In this document: in pieces, positions 40,325-46,246 of the stretch | Numbering within the stretch: position 1 is the first letter of the stretch | How the letters are laid out: each line of letters begins with the position of its first letter | Source of the DNA: Clostridiales bacterium | GTDB taxonomy: Bacteria; Bacillota; Clostridia; Christensenellales; Aristaeellaceae | DNA: 46,246 bases | Reading direction: 5' to 3' | Assembly: GCA_015056305.1 (NCBI GenBank) | Contig: SVGO01000009.1 | Coordinates: 1-46,246 of the forward strand | The notes under the pieces: model-generated | What the model saw: the letters and a program-made list of their open reading frames with translations, nothing else | Told to the model about the DNA's origin: nothing | The model's database searches: none | Position numbers and translations under genes: made by a program

Positions 40325-41509
40325 TTGAGCGAATCACAGCATATACATCCGCTTGTTCAGATGGACATCAGCAACGAAGTTGTCCGTGCCTTTGACCGAA
40401 TGGGCTTTCAGAATCTAACCGGCATTCAGCAAAAGTGCATTCCGCTGATGATGGACGGTCACGATATTATCGCAATTGCGCCTACGGGTACCGGCAAAAC
40501 GCTGGGATTCGGTATTCCGATGCTTGAGTATATCAATCTGGATGATCCGAGCATTCAGGAAGTCGTTCTTGCTCCGACGCGTGAGCTGGCACAGCAAATT
40601 GGTGATGAGCTTACCGATCTGGCCCATTATATCAAGGGCCTCAAAATTGCCGTAATCTATGGCGGGCAGCCGTTTGGCAAACAAATCAATGCGCTTTCCC
40701 GTAAACCACAGCTTCTTGTCGCTACCCCCGGACGCCTGCTGGATCACATGCAGCGGGGCAATATCAAGCTATCCGGCGTGCATACTCTTGTGCTTGACGA
40801 AGCTGATGAGATGCTTAAAATGGGCTTCATTCAAGACGTGGAAAAGGTCATCGAAAGTGTTGATCCGAATCGTCAGTTGGTTATGTTCAGCGCAACGACT
40901 AATCAGGATGTGCTGACCGTCTCATGGAAGTATCAGCATGATCCCATCGAGATTGTCGTGCAGGCCGAGGCAGACAATAAACCCGACATTACGCAGTACG
41001 TCATCGAATCGGACCAGAAGCAGAAATACGACCATTTGCTGTATTTGCTCGACTCTGATCAGTATAAGCGTATGATGATCTTCTGCAATACAAAGGATAT
41101 GACTGCAAGGCTCTGTGAGCGCCTGAAGAAGGCAGGTTACAGCGCAGAATGTCTGCATGGCGATGTTCGCCAATCTCAGCGAGATAGAGTCATGGCCGGT
41201 TTCCGAAAAGGCCAATTTGAGATCCTGGTGGCAACGGATGTTGCGGCACGCGGTATCGATGTAGATGACGTAGAAGCCGTATTCAACTATGATCTGCCGG
41301 ATAAGCAGGAATACTATGTCCATCGCATTGGACGTACCGGTCGCGCCAAACGTGCCGGCGTCAGCTTCTCGTTTGTCAGTTTCCGTGACAGCATCCGCAT
41401 GGATGAAATCCGCAAGTATACCCATGTAGAACCCATTGGACTTGCTTTTGATGGATTTGGAACGCTGTGCTATAAGGACAGCGGCGAAGCGTTCCTGGAG
41501 GATCTTTAA
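40325..41509 (+). CDS. DEAD-box ATP-dependent RNA helicase
   Basis: RNA-unwinding enzyme, 394 residues from the TTG at 40325, preceded by GAGGA (40313-40317). Motifs in order: Q motif FDRMGFQNLTGIQ (about 20-32), motif I APTGTGKT (54-61), PTRELAQQ (Ia), TPGR (Ib), DEAD in VLDEADEML (II), SAT in FSATTN (III), then the second RecA domain with ARGIDV (V) and HRIGRTGR (VI). It ends about 55 residues after motif VI, with no long RNA-binding tail as in CsdA or DbpA. This is close to CshA/CshB-size helicases; the substrate is unclear. Monocistronic between a promoter and a terminator. Confidence 0.93.
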   Translation: MSESQHIHPLVQMDISNEVVRAFDRMGFQNLTGIQQKCIPLMMDGHDIIAIAPTGTGKTLGFGIPMLEYINLDDPSIQEVVLAPTRELAQQIGDELTDLAHYIKGLKIAVIYGGQPFGKQINALSRKPQLLVATPGRLLDHMQRGNIKLSGVHTLVLDEADEMLKMGFIQDVEKVIESVDPNRQLVMFSATTNQDVLTVSWKYQHDPIEIVVQAEADNKPDITQYVIESDQKQKYDHLLYLLDSDQYKRMMIFCNTKDMTARLCERLKKAGYSAECLHGDVRQSQRDRVMAGFRKGQFEILVATDVAARGIDVDDVEAVFNYDLPDKQEYYVHRIGRTGRAKRAGVSFSFVSFRDSIRMDEIRKYTHVEPIGLAFDGFGTLCYKDSGEAFLEDL

Positions 41510-41515
41510 TCAACC

Positions 41516-41574
41516 AAACCAGCCTGAATCCCTGAGAGTCTTCTTTGTTGAAGCGGGGGAGACAGGCTGGTTTT
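41516..41574 (+). terminator. Terminator after DEAD-box gene
   Basis: AAACCAGCCTG (41516-41526) pairs perfectly with CAGGCTGGTTT (41563-41573), followed by TTC. The 36-base apex can fold further (CTTC with GAAG), giving a long hairpin. Confidence 0.75.
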
Positions 41575-41634
41575 CTCTATTACAGTATCCTTTCATTCGG
41601 TGCTTCCAAAATGCATAAATTCAATGAAAAAGGA

Positions 41635-41663
41635 TTGCGCATCGCTTTCTTTTATGATATTCT
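41635..41663 (+). promoter_or_regulatory. Probable promoter of the DUF1292 gene
   Basis: TTGCGC (41635-41640), 17 bases, TATTCT (41658-41663) with a TGA extended -10 element. Start codon at 41719. Confidence 0.5.
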
Positions 41664-41718
41664 ATGTTCAGGTACAAAGGTTCATTTGTATCGTATGACG
41701 AAAGCGAGGATATTAGCC

Positions 41719-42015
41719 ATGAATGATATGGAAATGATGGAGAACGAGAACATTATTGTTCTTACCGATGAAGACGGTGTGGACGTTGAGTTTGAGTTCT
41801 GCGCTGCCATCGAATATGAAGGCAACGAGTATGTCGTGCTTCTTCCGACCGAAGACGATGACGGCGAAGTTGTCATCCTGCAGGTGATGGAAGACGAGAA
41901 TGCTGACGAGGACGACGAGGCGACTTACGTCGGTGTTGATGACGATGATGTGCTGCAGGCTGTGTTCGATCTGTTCAAGGAGCAGGCTGGCGACGAGTTC
42001 GATTTCGAAGAGTAA
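41719..42015 (+). CDS. DUF1292 (YrzB-like) acidic protein
   Basis: 98-residue, very acidic protein. The core ENIIVLTDEDGVDVEFEFCAA and YEGNEYVVLLP (about 9-48) is the DUF1292 signature, a small beta-rich domain found across Firmicutes. After it come acidic runs (Asp/Glu) and a closing helix DVLQAVFDLF. Function is not known in any organism I can name. The ATG at 41719 follows GAGGA (41706-41710); an in-frame ATG at 41695 lacks a site. In Bacillus the homologue follows yrrK; here it stands alone between two terminators. Confidence 0.88.
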   Translation: MNDMEMMENENIIVLTDEDGVDVEFEFCAAIEYEGNEYVVLLPTEDDDGEVVILQVMEDENADEDDEATYVGVDDDDVLQAVFDLFKEQAGDEFDFEE

Positions 42016-42029
42016 TCCTCTATACAACA

Positions 42030-42063
42030 AAAAGCGTTCAGAGCAACCGCTCCGAACGCTTTT
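42030..42063. terminator. Bidirectional terminator between DUF1292 gene and lexA
   Basis: AAAAGCGTTCAGAGC (42030-42044), loop AACC, GCTCCGAACGCTTTT (42049-42063), one mismatch. A-run and T-run on the two sides allow use on both strands. Confidence 0.9.
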
Positions 42064-42065
42064 GT

Positions 42066-42689
42066 TTACATTTTTCTAAACAGACTGGTCACTTTTCCCA
42101 AAATCGTCACATCTGATACAATGATCGGCTCCATAGAGTCATTTTCCGGCTGGAGACGAAAGTGTCCGTTCTCTTTAAAATAGCGCTTGACCGTCGCCTC
42201 ATCGTCAACCAGCGCTACAACGATTTCACCATTGTTAGCGTGCTGCTGCCTGCGCACAACAATATAATCATCATGAAAAATACCGGCCTGAATCATGCTT
42301 TCTCCACGAACACGCAGCACAAAATGCTCGCCATCTCCAATAAATTCGATAGGAAGCGCCATCACATCCTCGACGCTCTCTTCGGCCAGAATGGGCTGAC
42401 CAGCTGCTACACGACCAACAACAGGGATCTGACAAACGCTGTGCTCTATGGATTCATCACTGACAGGCGCTTTTGCCAGTCCCATAGCACGCGGTTTCAT
42501 TGCATCACGATGAAGCAACCCCTTTTTTTCAAGCCTCATCAGATGTCCATGCACGGTGGACGTCGACTTCAAACCGACAGCTTCGCCAATTTCGCGAACA
42601 GACGGGGCATAACCACGAATCCGGATTTCCTCCTGAATATATGCCAGAATCCGTTCCTGCGTATCTCCTCTTGGCTTTTTTCCTGCCAT
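42066..42689 (-). CDS. lexA: SOS repressor LexA
   Basis: Represses DNA-damage genes and cleaves itself when RecA filaments form. 207 residues. Winged-helix DNA-binding domain at about 5-70 (PSVREIGEAVGLKSTSTVHGHL holds the recognition helix). The autocleavage bond is Ala96-Gly97 in GRVAAGQP. The catalytic dyad is Ser131 (RGESM) and Lys168 (EATVKRY). The promoter and a LexA box lie upstream, so autoregulation is expected. Confidence 0.97.
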   Translation of the reverse strand: MAGKKPRGDTQERILAYIQEEIRIRGYAPSVREIGEAVGLKSTSTVHGHLMRLEKKGLLHRDAMKPRAMGLAKAPVSDESIEHSVCQIPVVGRVAAGQPILAEESVEDVMALPIEFIGDGEHFVLRVRGESMIQAGIFHDDYIVVRRQQHANNGEIVVALVDDEATVKRYFKENGHFRLQPENDSMEPIIVSDVTILGKVTSLFRKM

Positions 42690-42717
42690 ATACTCACAGC
42701 CTTTCTAATGATGATTC

Positions 42718-42747
42718 ATTATATCATAACACATTAGCAAAAATCAA
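42718..42747 (-). promoter_or_regulatory. lexA promoter
   Basis: Minus strand: TTGATT (42742-42747), 18 bases, TATAAT (42718-42723) with a TGA extended element. The start codon is about 28 bases below. Confidence 0.75.
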
Positions 42748-42755
42748 GAAAAATC

Positions 42756-42768
42756 AAACATATGTTCG
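42756..42768. promoter_or_regulatory. LexA operator (SOS box)
   Basis: Minus strand CGAACATATGTTT, matching the Bacillus-type box (CGAAC, four bases, GTTYG) with only the last base off. The inner ten bases AACATATGTT are a perfect palindrome. It sits 8 bases upstream of the lexA -35 and 10 bases upstream of the -35 of the divergent cysteine-rich gene, so it could serve both. Confidence 0.88.
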
Positions 42769-42778
42769 TATATTGTGC

Positions 42779-42807
42779 TTGAATCTGTGAACCTGACGTG
42801 CTATAAT
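42779..42807 (+). promoter_or_regulatory. Promoter of the cysteine-rich small protein
   Basis: TTGAAT (42779-42784), 17 bases, TATAAT (42802-42807). Divergent from the lexA promoter, with the SOS box between them. Confidence 0.75.
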
Positions 42808-42841
42808 GTCCATAATCATCTGGAATAGGGGATATTGAATC

Positions 42842-43042
42842 ATGAGCATCCAGCGCTGTGTCTTATATGATCGGGTATGCATAGAATGCGGCGAATGTAA
42901 TCTGTGCGATCTTGATCCTTCAAAGGTCTGTGACAACTGTAAAAAATGTATCGGCCTTGGTGATAATACAGAGTATCGTGCGATTAAAATCGATGGTATC
43001 ATTGATGCAAGTATGAATCCCCAGGATTATCTGGATATATAA
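42842..43042 (+). CDS. Conserved cysteine-rich small protein
   Basis: 66 residues with eight Cys: Cys6, then Cys13, 16, 19, 22 (CIECGECNLC), then Cys30, 33, 36 (CDNCKKC). The ladder of CxxC steps suggests an Fe-S cluster or zinc sites. Short proteins with the IECGECNLCDLDP pattern are, to my knowledge, found in many Clostridia without a known function. GGGGA (42828-42832) lies 9 bases before the ATG, and a good promoter precedes it. There is no signal or membrane segment, so it is cytoplasmic. It is divergent from lexA across a shared LexA box, which hints at, but does not prove, a DNA-damage link. Confidence 0.78.
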   Translation: MSIQRCVLYDRVCIECGECNLCDLDPSKVCDNCKKCIGLGDNTEYRAIKIDGIIDASMNPQDYLDI

Positions 43043-43079
43043 AACACAGCCCGTTTCATTTGAATTGCTTAAAGGAAAA

Positions 43080-43414
43080 TAGACAGTGAAATAGACACCC
43101 TCTTGTTGTAGAATTGAGAAAATCAAAACTACAGCAGGAGGGTGTTTCATATCCAGACAATACGCACATGTGCAGGGATTGCTTCAAAGTGTATTGGCAC
43201 AGAATGCTTATACAGATGCAAGCCTGCTACAGGCGAACGGCTTCACTAGCTTGTTGCGAATACATACAATTCTACAATTACGAAGCGTATTGATATGAAG
43301 AACGGCCTTACTCCGTTTGAAATCTGGAATAAAGCTGCGTCATGCCGCGTAATTCTTCGACTTGGTTTGTATTTTGTATCTACTTCAGCTATAGCAGTCC
43401 AATCGCAGAACTGA
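43080..43414 (+). pseudogene. Internally deleted IS3-family transposase remnant
   Basis: No intact gene lies here. In the frame of 43265-43411 the translation holds YN...KRI..KNGLTPFEIWNKAA, the typical C-terminal end of IS3-family OrfB (compare YNNxRIxxxLNGLTPxEYRxxA). At 43148-43180 another frame reads ISRQYAHV, like an orfA start whose ATG became ATA. The roughly 1 kb expected in between is missing, and no right terminal repeat is found before the recombinase gene stop at 43419. So this is a decayed element with its core deleted. The family call is by eye and the orfA part is weak. Confidence 0.55.
43095..43145 (+). repeat. Inverted repeat at left end of IS remnant
   Basis: ACACCCTCTTGTTGTAG (43095-43111) and CTACAGCAGGAGGGTGT (43129-43145) are inverted copies differing at two positions. 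This precedes a frame reading SRQYAHV without a start codon, reminiscent of the head of an IS3-type orfA. Confidence 0.55.
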
Positions 43415-43418
43415 ACGT

Positions 43419-44504
43419 TCAATCGGCAGAGTCATCACGCAGAACCGTCTTTTGCGCTGCAATTCTGCGGTGGTCTTCCGCAATCGCTGCGTAATGCTTA
43501 CGGGTTGTGTTGACATCTGAATGCCCGAGAACATCCGCAACCAGATAAATATCTCCGGTTTCCCGGTAAAGATTGGTGCCAAACGTACTCCGGAGTTTAT
43601 GCGGACTGATCTTCTTTTTGAGCGGCGCCGCAATCGAAGCATACTTTTTGACCATGTTTTCGACTGCACGCTGCGTAATTCTCCGTCGCTGAATAGACAG
43701 GAAAAACGCGTTCTCATGACCTGGCAGCGCCTCAATTTTACGACGCTCCTCCAAATAAGAAACTAGCGCCCCTGAAACCTCATCCGACAGATAAAGAATC
43801 ACTTCTTTGCCGCCCTTTCTGGTAACGACAAATGCATTCTGCTCAAAATCAAAATCATCAATATTCAGCCCAACGCATTCGCTGATTCGGATTCCCGTGC
43901 CCAAAAATAACGAAAGCATTGCCAAATCACGTTTTTTAGTCACATTATGATATTTCTGATAGGTCTTCGGAAGCGCCTGACCATTTTCAGCAATGTCAAG
44001 GATCCGGGCTACTTCATCGATATCCAATCGGATGATCGCCCGTTCATGAAGCTTGGGAAGGGGAACAAGCGCTGCTGTATTCCCGTCAATCAATCCATCC
44101 GAAAACAGATACTTATAAAACGCACGCAAAGATGCATACTTGCGCTTAATACCGTATTCATGGTTGGTGATTTCTTTTGAAGCCACCTGACCGTCCACAA
44201 GCGACTCATTCTTTACATAGAGCGATAAATACCTGGCGTATCGTTCCAGATCCTGCTTGGTCACTTGACGAATATCCTGAGCAGTAAACTCGACAATCGG
44301 CTTGCCCGAAAACTTCGGCAGCTCATCGGAAAGATACTGAAAGAACAGTTTCAGATCATACGCATAACTCAACCGAGTAAGTGGACTCGTCTGCTGCTCA
44401 ATAGCAATGAAATAATCCGAACAGATTCCCGGCAATTCGCGCAGGAGCTCCCGAAGCCGTCTTGTGCGGCTCAGATGCGCCTGATTATGATAATCGTTGG
44501 CCAT
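43419..44504 (-). CDS. XerS-like tyrosine recombinase
   Basis: Site-specific recombinase of 361 residues. N-terminal SAM-like core-binding domain at about 25-140, catalytic domain at about 155-345. Catalytic residues: Arg206 (GTGIRISE), Lys230 (TRKGGK), His302 and Arg305 (HKLR), His328 (GHSD) and the nucleophile Tyr338 (KHY). It is longer than XerC/XerD (about 300) and close to XerS of streptococci (about 356) in size and in motifs such as TRKGGK and HKLR. A dif-like repeat sits directly upstream. A likely role is resolution of chromosome dimers; an orphan integrase is the alternative, but no phage or transposon cargo is visible apart from the IS scrap. Confidence 0.88.
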   Translation of the reverse strand: MANDYHNQAHLSRTRRLRELLRELPGICSDYFIAIEQQTSPLTRLSYAYDLKLFFQYLSDELPKFSGKPIVEFTAQDIRQVTKQDLERYARYLSLYVKNESLVDGQVASKEITNHEYGIKRKYASLRAFYKYLFSDGLIDGNTAALVPLPKLHERAIIRLDIDEVARILDIAENGQALPKTYQKYHNVTKKRDLAMLSLFLGTGIRISECVGLNIDDFDFEQNAFVVTRKGGKEVILYLSDEVSGALVSYLEERRKIEALPGHENAFFLSIQRRRITQRAVENMVKKYASIAAPLKKKISPHKLRSTFGTNLYRETGDIYLVADVLGHSDVNTTRKHYAAIAEDHRRIAAQKTVLRDDSAD

Positions 44505-44524
44505 TTTGCATACGCCTCTCTAGT

Positions 44525-44556
44525 AGACTTCGTAAAACCTGAGTTTTGCGAAGTCT
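44525..44556. other. Dif-like inverted repeat upstream of the Xer recombinase gene
   Basis: AGACTTCGTAAAAC (44525-44538), CTGA, GTTTTGCGAAGTCT (44543-44556): 14-bp arms, complementary apart from one T-G position. The inner 28 bases read as ACTTCGTAAAA, CCTGAG, TTTTGCGAAGT, the 11-6-11 layout of Xer sites. The left arm matches the B. subtilis dif left arm as I recall it (ACTTCCTAGAA) at 9 of 11, and the right arm matches TTATGTAAACT at 7 of 11. It is not a terminator for the minus-strand genes, because no T-run follows on that strand. Confidence 0.5.
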
Positions 44557-44599
44557 TTAAAATGCTTCCCTATCGGATTACGAACGCTTTCTCGAACGA

Positions 44600-45043
44600 T
44601 CATTTGCCTTTATGATTCCGAATCTGTCCAGTAGCCAGCTCATCACAGCGATTGTTCCATTGATTGTCTGCATGACCCTTCACTTTGACAATCGTCACAT
44701 TGTGCGGCTGCATGACTGTCAACAGCCATTTCCAAAGATCTTGATTCTCAACAGGCTTTTTTGCAGCGTTTTTCCAGCCGTTGCGCTGCCAGCCGTCAAT
44801 CCATTTTTGAGAAAACGCGTTCACCAGGTACGCAGAATCCGAATACAGCGTAACATTGCACGGCTGCTTAAGTGCAGTAAACCCCTGAACAGCGGCAAAT
44901 AATTCCATGCGGTTATTCGTCGTATCCGGCATGTATCCAGATATTTCTTTAATATGCTCGCCAAACATCAAAACCGTACCCCAGCCGCCCGGACCCGGAT
45001 TTCCCGAACAAGCGCCATCAGTATACATGATAATATCCTTCAA
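44600..45043 (-). CDS. rnhA: Ribonuclease HI
   Basis: Cuts the RNA strand of RNA-DNA hybrids. 147 residues. Catalytic carboxylates Asp9 (YTDGACSGNPGPGG), Glu47 (NNRMEL), Asp69 (YSDSAYL) and Asp134, plus His124 (VKGHADN). The start is a TTG at 45043 behind GAGG; the ATG five codons later would cut into the first strand. A basic-protrusion handle (KWIDGWQRNGWKNAAKK) is present, as in E. coli RNase HI. Confidence 0.95.
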   Translation of the reverse strand: MKDIIMYTDGACSGNPGPGGWGTVLMFGEHIKEISGYMPDTTNNRMELFAAVQGFTALKQPCNVTLYSDSAYLVNAFSQKWIDGWQRNGWKNAAKKPVENQDLWKWLLTVMQPHNVTIVKVKGHADNQWNNRCDELATGQIRNHKGK

Positions 45044-45053
45044 AAGCCTACCT

Positions 45054-45075
45054 CAATTCGTTTTATATCTCGAAT
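45054..45075 (-). other. Small inverted repeat between proC and rnhA
   Basis: AATTCG and CGAATT separated by ten AT-rich bases, within the 56-base gap. No T-run follows, so proC and rnhA may be co-transcribed. Confidence 0.25.
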
Positions 45076-45099
45076 TATTTATCCGTATTATCGTCCTGT

Positions 45100-45894
45100 T
45101 CACTTAGAAATCTTCAACGTTTTCTCGATCGTGGCGCCAAGCGCATCCATCACGGCAGCGCGCATGCCACCTTTTTCAAGTGCGTAAATGCCTTCAATCG
45201 TCGTGCCACCCGGAGAACATACCGCATCCTTGAGCTTGCCCGGATGCTCACCCGTCTCAAGAACCATTTTCGCAGCGCCGATCAACGTCTGCGCCGCCAG
45301 CTCATAGGCCATTACTCGCGGCACGCCATAGCGAACACCGCCATCAGCCAGCGCCTCGATGAACTGATACACAAACGCGGGACCGCAGCCGTTGATGCTC
45401 GTCGCCGCAACAAAAACATGATCTTCGACCTTCGCAACCTTTCCGGCCGCAGCAAACACAGCATACGTAAACTCAAATTCTTCTTCTCTGCAGCGGCACT
45501 TCTCGGAAATCAGGCTCATTCCCTCGCCTACAGCCAGCGGTGTATTGGGCATCACGCGCACAAAGCGAGCGCTCTTTGGGAGCGAACGATCAAGCTTATC
45601 ATAATCCCAGCCAGCAACAATCGATATCACAAACTTGTCTTCAAGCGCTTCATAAATCTCCTCGACAACCTGCGCCGTATACACGGGCTTAATCGCCAGC
45701 AGGACGCATTCACACGCCTGCACGAGCGATTTATTGTCTGGCATCACACAAACGCCCTGAGCGGCAAATTTCGCGCAATGATCGAGAGTCTTATCTGTAA
45801 TCGCAACCTGATCAGCCGCGAGAAAGCCCGACTTCAGTATTCCGTTCAGAATTGCGGAACCCATATTGCCCGCACCAATGAATCCAATCTTCAT
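45100..45894 (-). CDS. proC: Pyrroline-5-carboxylate reductase
   Basis: Last step of proline synthesis: pyrroline-5-carboxylate + NAD(P)H gives proline. 264 residues. The Rossmann motif is MKIGFIGAGNMGSAIL at the start. The mid-protein RVMPNTPLAVGEGM (about 119-132) and the C-terminal dimerisation signature SPGGTTIEGIYALEKGG are diagnostic. The ATG at 45894 follows AGGAGGT (45903-45909) at 8-base spacing; an in-frame extension upstream runs into the promoter. Confidence 0.96.
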   Translation of the reverse strand: MKIGFIGAGNMGSAILNGILKSGFLAADQVAITDKTLDHCAKFAAQGVCVMPDNKSLVQACECVLLAIKPVYTAQVVEEIYEALEDKFVISIVAGWDYDKLDRSLPKSARFVRVMPNTPLAVGEGMSLISEKCRCREEEFEFTYAVFAAAGKVAKVEDHVFVAATSINGCGPAFVYQFIEALADGGVRYGVPRVMAYELAAQTLIGAAKMVLETGEHPGKLKDAVCSPGGTTIEGIYALEKGGMRAAVMDALGATIEKTLKISK

Positions 45895-45925
45895 GCCAAC
45901 ATACCTCCTATCCTCTTTATCTGCT

Positions 45926-45954
45926 ATTTTAAATGAATGCCTTAAAAACGTCAA
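45926..45954 (-). promoter_or_regulatory. proC promoter
   Basis: Minus strand: TTGACG (45949-45954), 17 bases, TAAAAT (45926-45931), 32 bases above the ATG. Confidence 0.75.
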
Positions 45955-46078
45955 TACAAGAATCCCGCCGGCGTGTCGTGTATATTCCAGATTCTATACA
46001 TCCTTGCCCTTCGTATGGGTGCCGCTTTATAAACCAAGATATCCATTCTAAAACCTTGACTTGACAATTCAAGGCAAA

Positions 46079-46115
46079 CAAAAAACGTCTAACTTGGTAT
46101 CCAAATTAGACGTTT
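46079..46115 (-). terminator. Terminator downstream of tRNA-Leu
   Basis: Plus-strand AAACGTCTAACTTGG (46083-46097), loop TAT, CCAAATTAGACGTTT (46101-46115), one mismatch. On the minus strand the stem ends in a T-run, so it closes the tRNA transcript. Confidence 0.85.
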
Positions 46116-46119
46116 CTTA

Positions 46120-46206
46120 TGGTGCGGGAAACAGGACTTGAACCTGCATGAAATTGCTTTCACTAGAACCTGAATCTAGCGCGTCTGCCAATTCCGCCAT
46201 TCCCGC
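46120..46206 (-). tRNA. tRNA-Leu (anticodon CAG)
   Basis: Minus strand begins GCGGGAATGGCGGAATTGG and closes with CCCGC-ACCA, with CCA encoded. The anticodon stem CTAGA/TCTAG encloses the loop TTCAGGT, so the anticodon is CAG. A long variable arm (class II) and the T-arm GGTTCAAGTCC are present. Confidence 0.93.
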
Positions 46207-46212
46207 AGAAGA

Positions 46213-46246
46213 TGGTGGGCAGGGATGGATTCGAACCATCGAAGTC
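46213..46246 (-). tRNA. Partial tRNA, probably tRNA-Tyr
   Basis: Only the 3' end is in the window: the T-arm GATGGTTCGAATCCATC, acceptor CCTGCCC-A and an encoded CCA. The GACTTC just before the T-arm resembles the end of the long variable arm of clostridial tRNA-Tyr. The anticodon is beyond the right edge, so the isotype is a guess; Ser is the main alternative. Confidence 0.7.

Noticed and set aside
43043..43418. CRISPR-like or riboswitch-like structure in the gene-free stretch before the recombinase
   Set aside because: Only one inverted repeat is present, with no repeated units or aptamer. Transposase-like translation explains it better.
43419..44504. Prophage or integrative element carrying the tyrosine recombinase
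   Set aside because: Both sides are housekeeping genes (lexA, rnhA, proC), with no phage or conjugation genes. The nearby tRNA genes are separated from it by rnhA and proC, and no att duplication was seen.

Overview
The window looks like a chromosomal segment of a low-to-mid GC, anaerobic, probably spore-forming Firmicute of class Clostridia. The order is uncertain; Christensenellales or Oscillospirales would fit. Three blocks match the order known from Bacillus and Clostridium: miaB-ricA(ymcA)-mutS-mutL-miaA, maf-mreBCD-minD-like-spoIVFA/FB-like, and an F-type ATP synthase operon with the usual atpIBEFHAGDC order. Starts are often TTG or GTG behind strong GGAGG sites, promoters are sigma-A-like, and lexA carries a Bacillus-type LexA box. 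All functional calls come from reading the translated sequence and family knowledge; no database search was run.

Layout. 1-4329 (+): a carbohydrate ABC importer cluster whose first gene, the ATPase, has lost its 5' half including Walker A, followed by two permeases and a large lipoprotein with an extra C-terminal membrane helix. 4337-5150 (+): a monocistronic exported protein that appears to be two OB-folds. 5228-12742 (+): the ATP synthase operon, preceded by a small AtpZ-like gene and atpI. Its c subunit carries a two-carboxylate motif, suggesting Na+ coupling. 12741-16039 (-): lgt-pncB-recX from a near-consensus promoter. 16104-18967 (+): upp, a membrane-anchored GT2 glycosyltransferase and queG. 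19026-30570 (+): a long run of RNA-modification, RNA-decay and DNA-repair genes (a TIGR03960-type radical SAM gene, a DUF2344 gene, rng, miaB, ricA-like, mutS, mutL, miaA).

30751-40230 (+): maf, mreB, mreC, mreD, a class B PBP2, a MinD-like ATPase lacking the signature lysine, rodA, a degenerate LytM/SpoIVFA-like protein and a SpoIVFB-like M50 protease. This block joins the lateral-wall elongation machinery to the sporulation protease pair. 40260-42063 (+): a DEAD-box RNA helicase and a DUF1292 protein. 42066-42689 (-): lexA. Its upstream region holds a LexA box and a divergent promoter for a 66-residue protein with eight cysteines. 43080-43414: remnants of an IS3-family element. 43419-45894 (-): a single XerS-like tyrosine recombinase, rnhA and proC. 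A 28-bp inverted repeat just upstream of the recombinase gene has 11-6-11 dif architecture. 46120-46246 (-): tRNA-Leu(CAG) and the 3' end of another tRNA, probably Tyr.

Most of the window is conserved housekeeping. The parts most worth a second look are the dif-like repeat next to the lone Xer recombinase, the cysteine-rich small protein facing lexA, the two-carboxylate rotor, the atypical MinD without a visible MinC, and the truncated ABC ATPase at the left edge.
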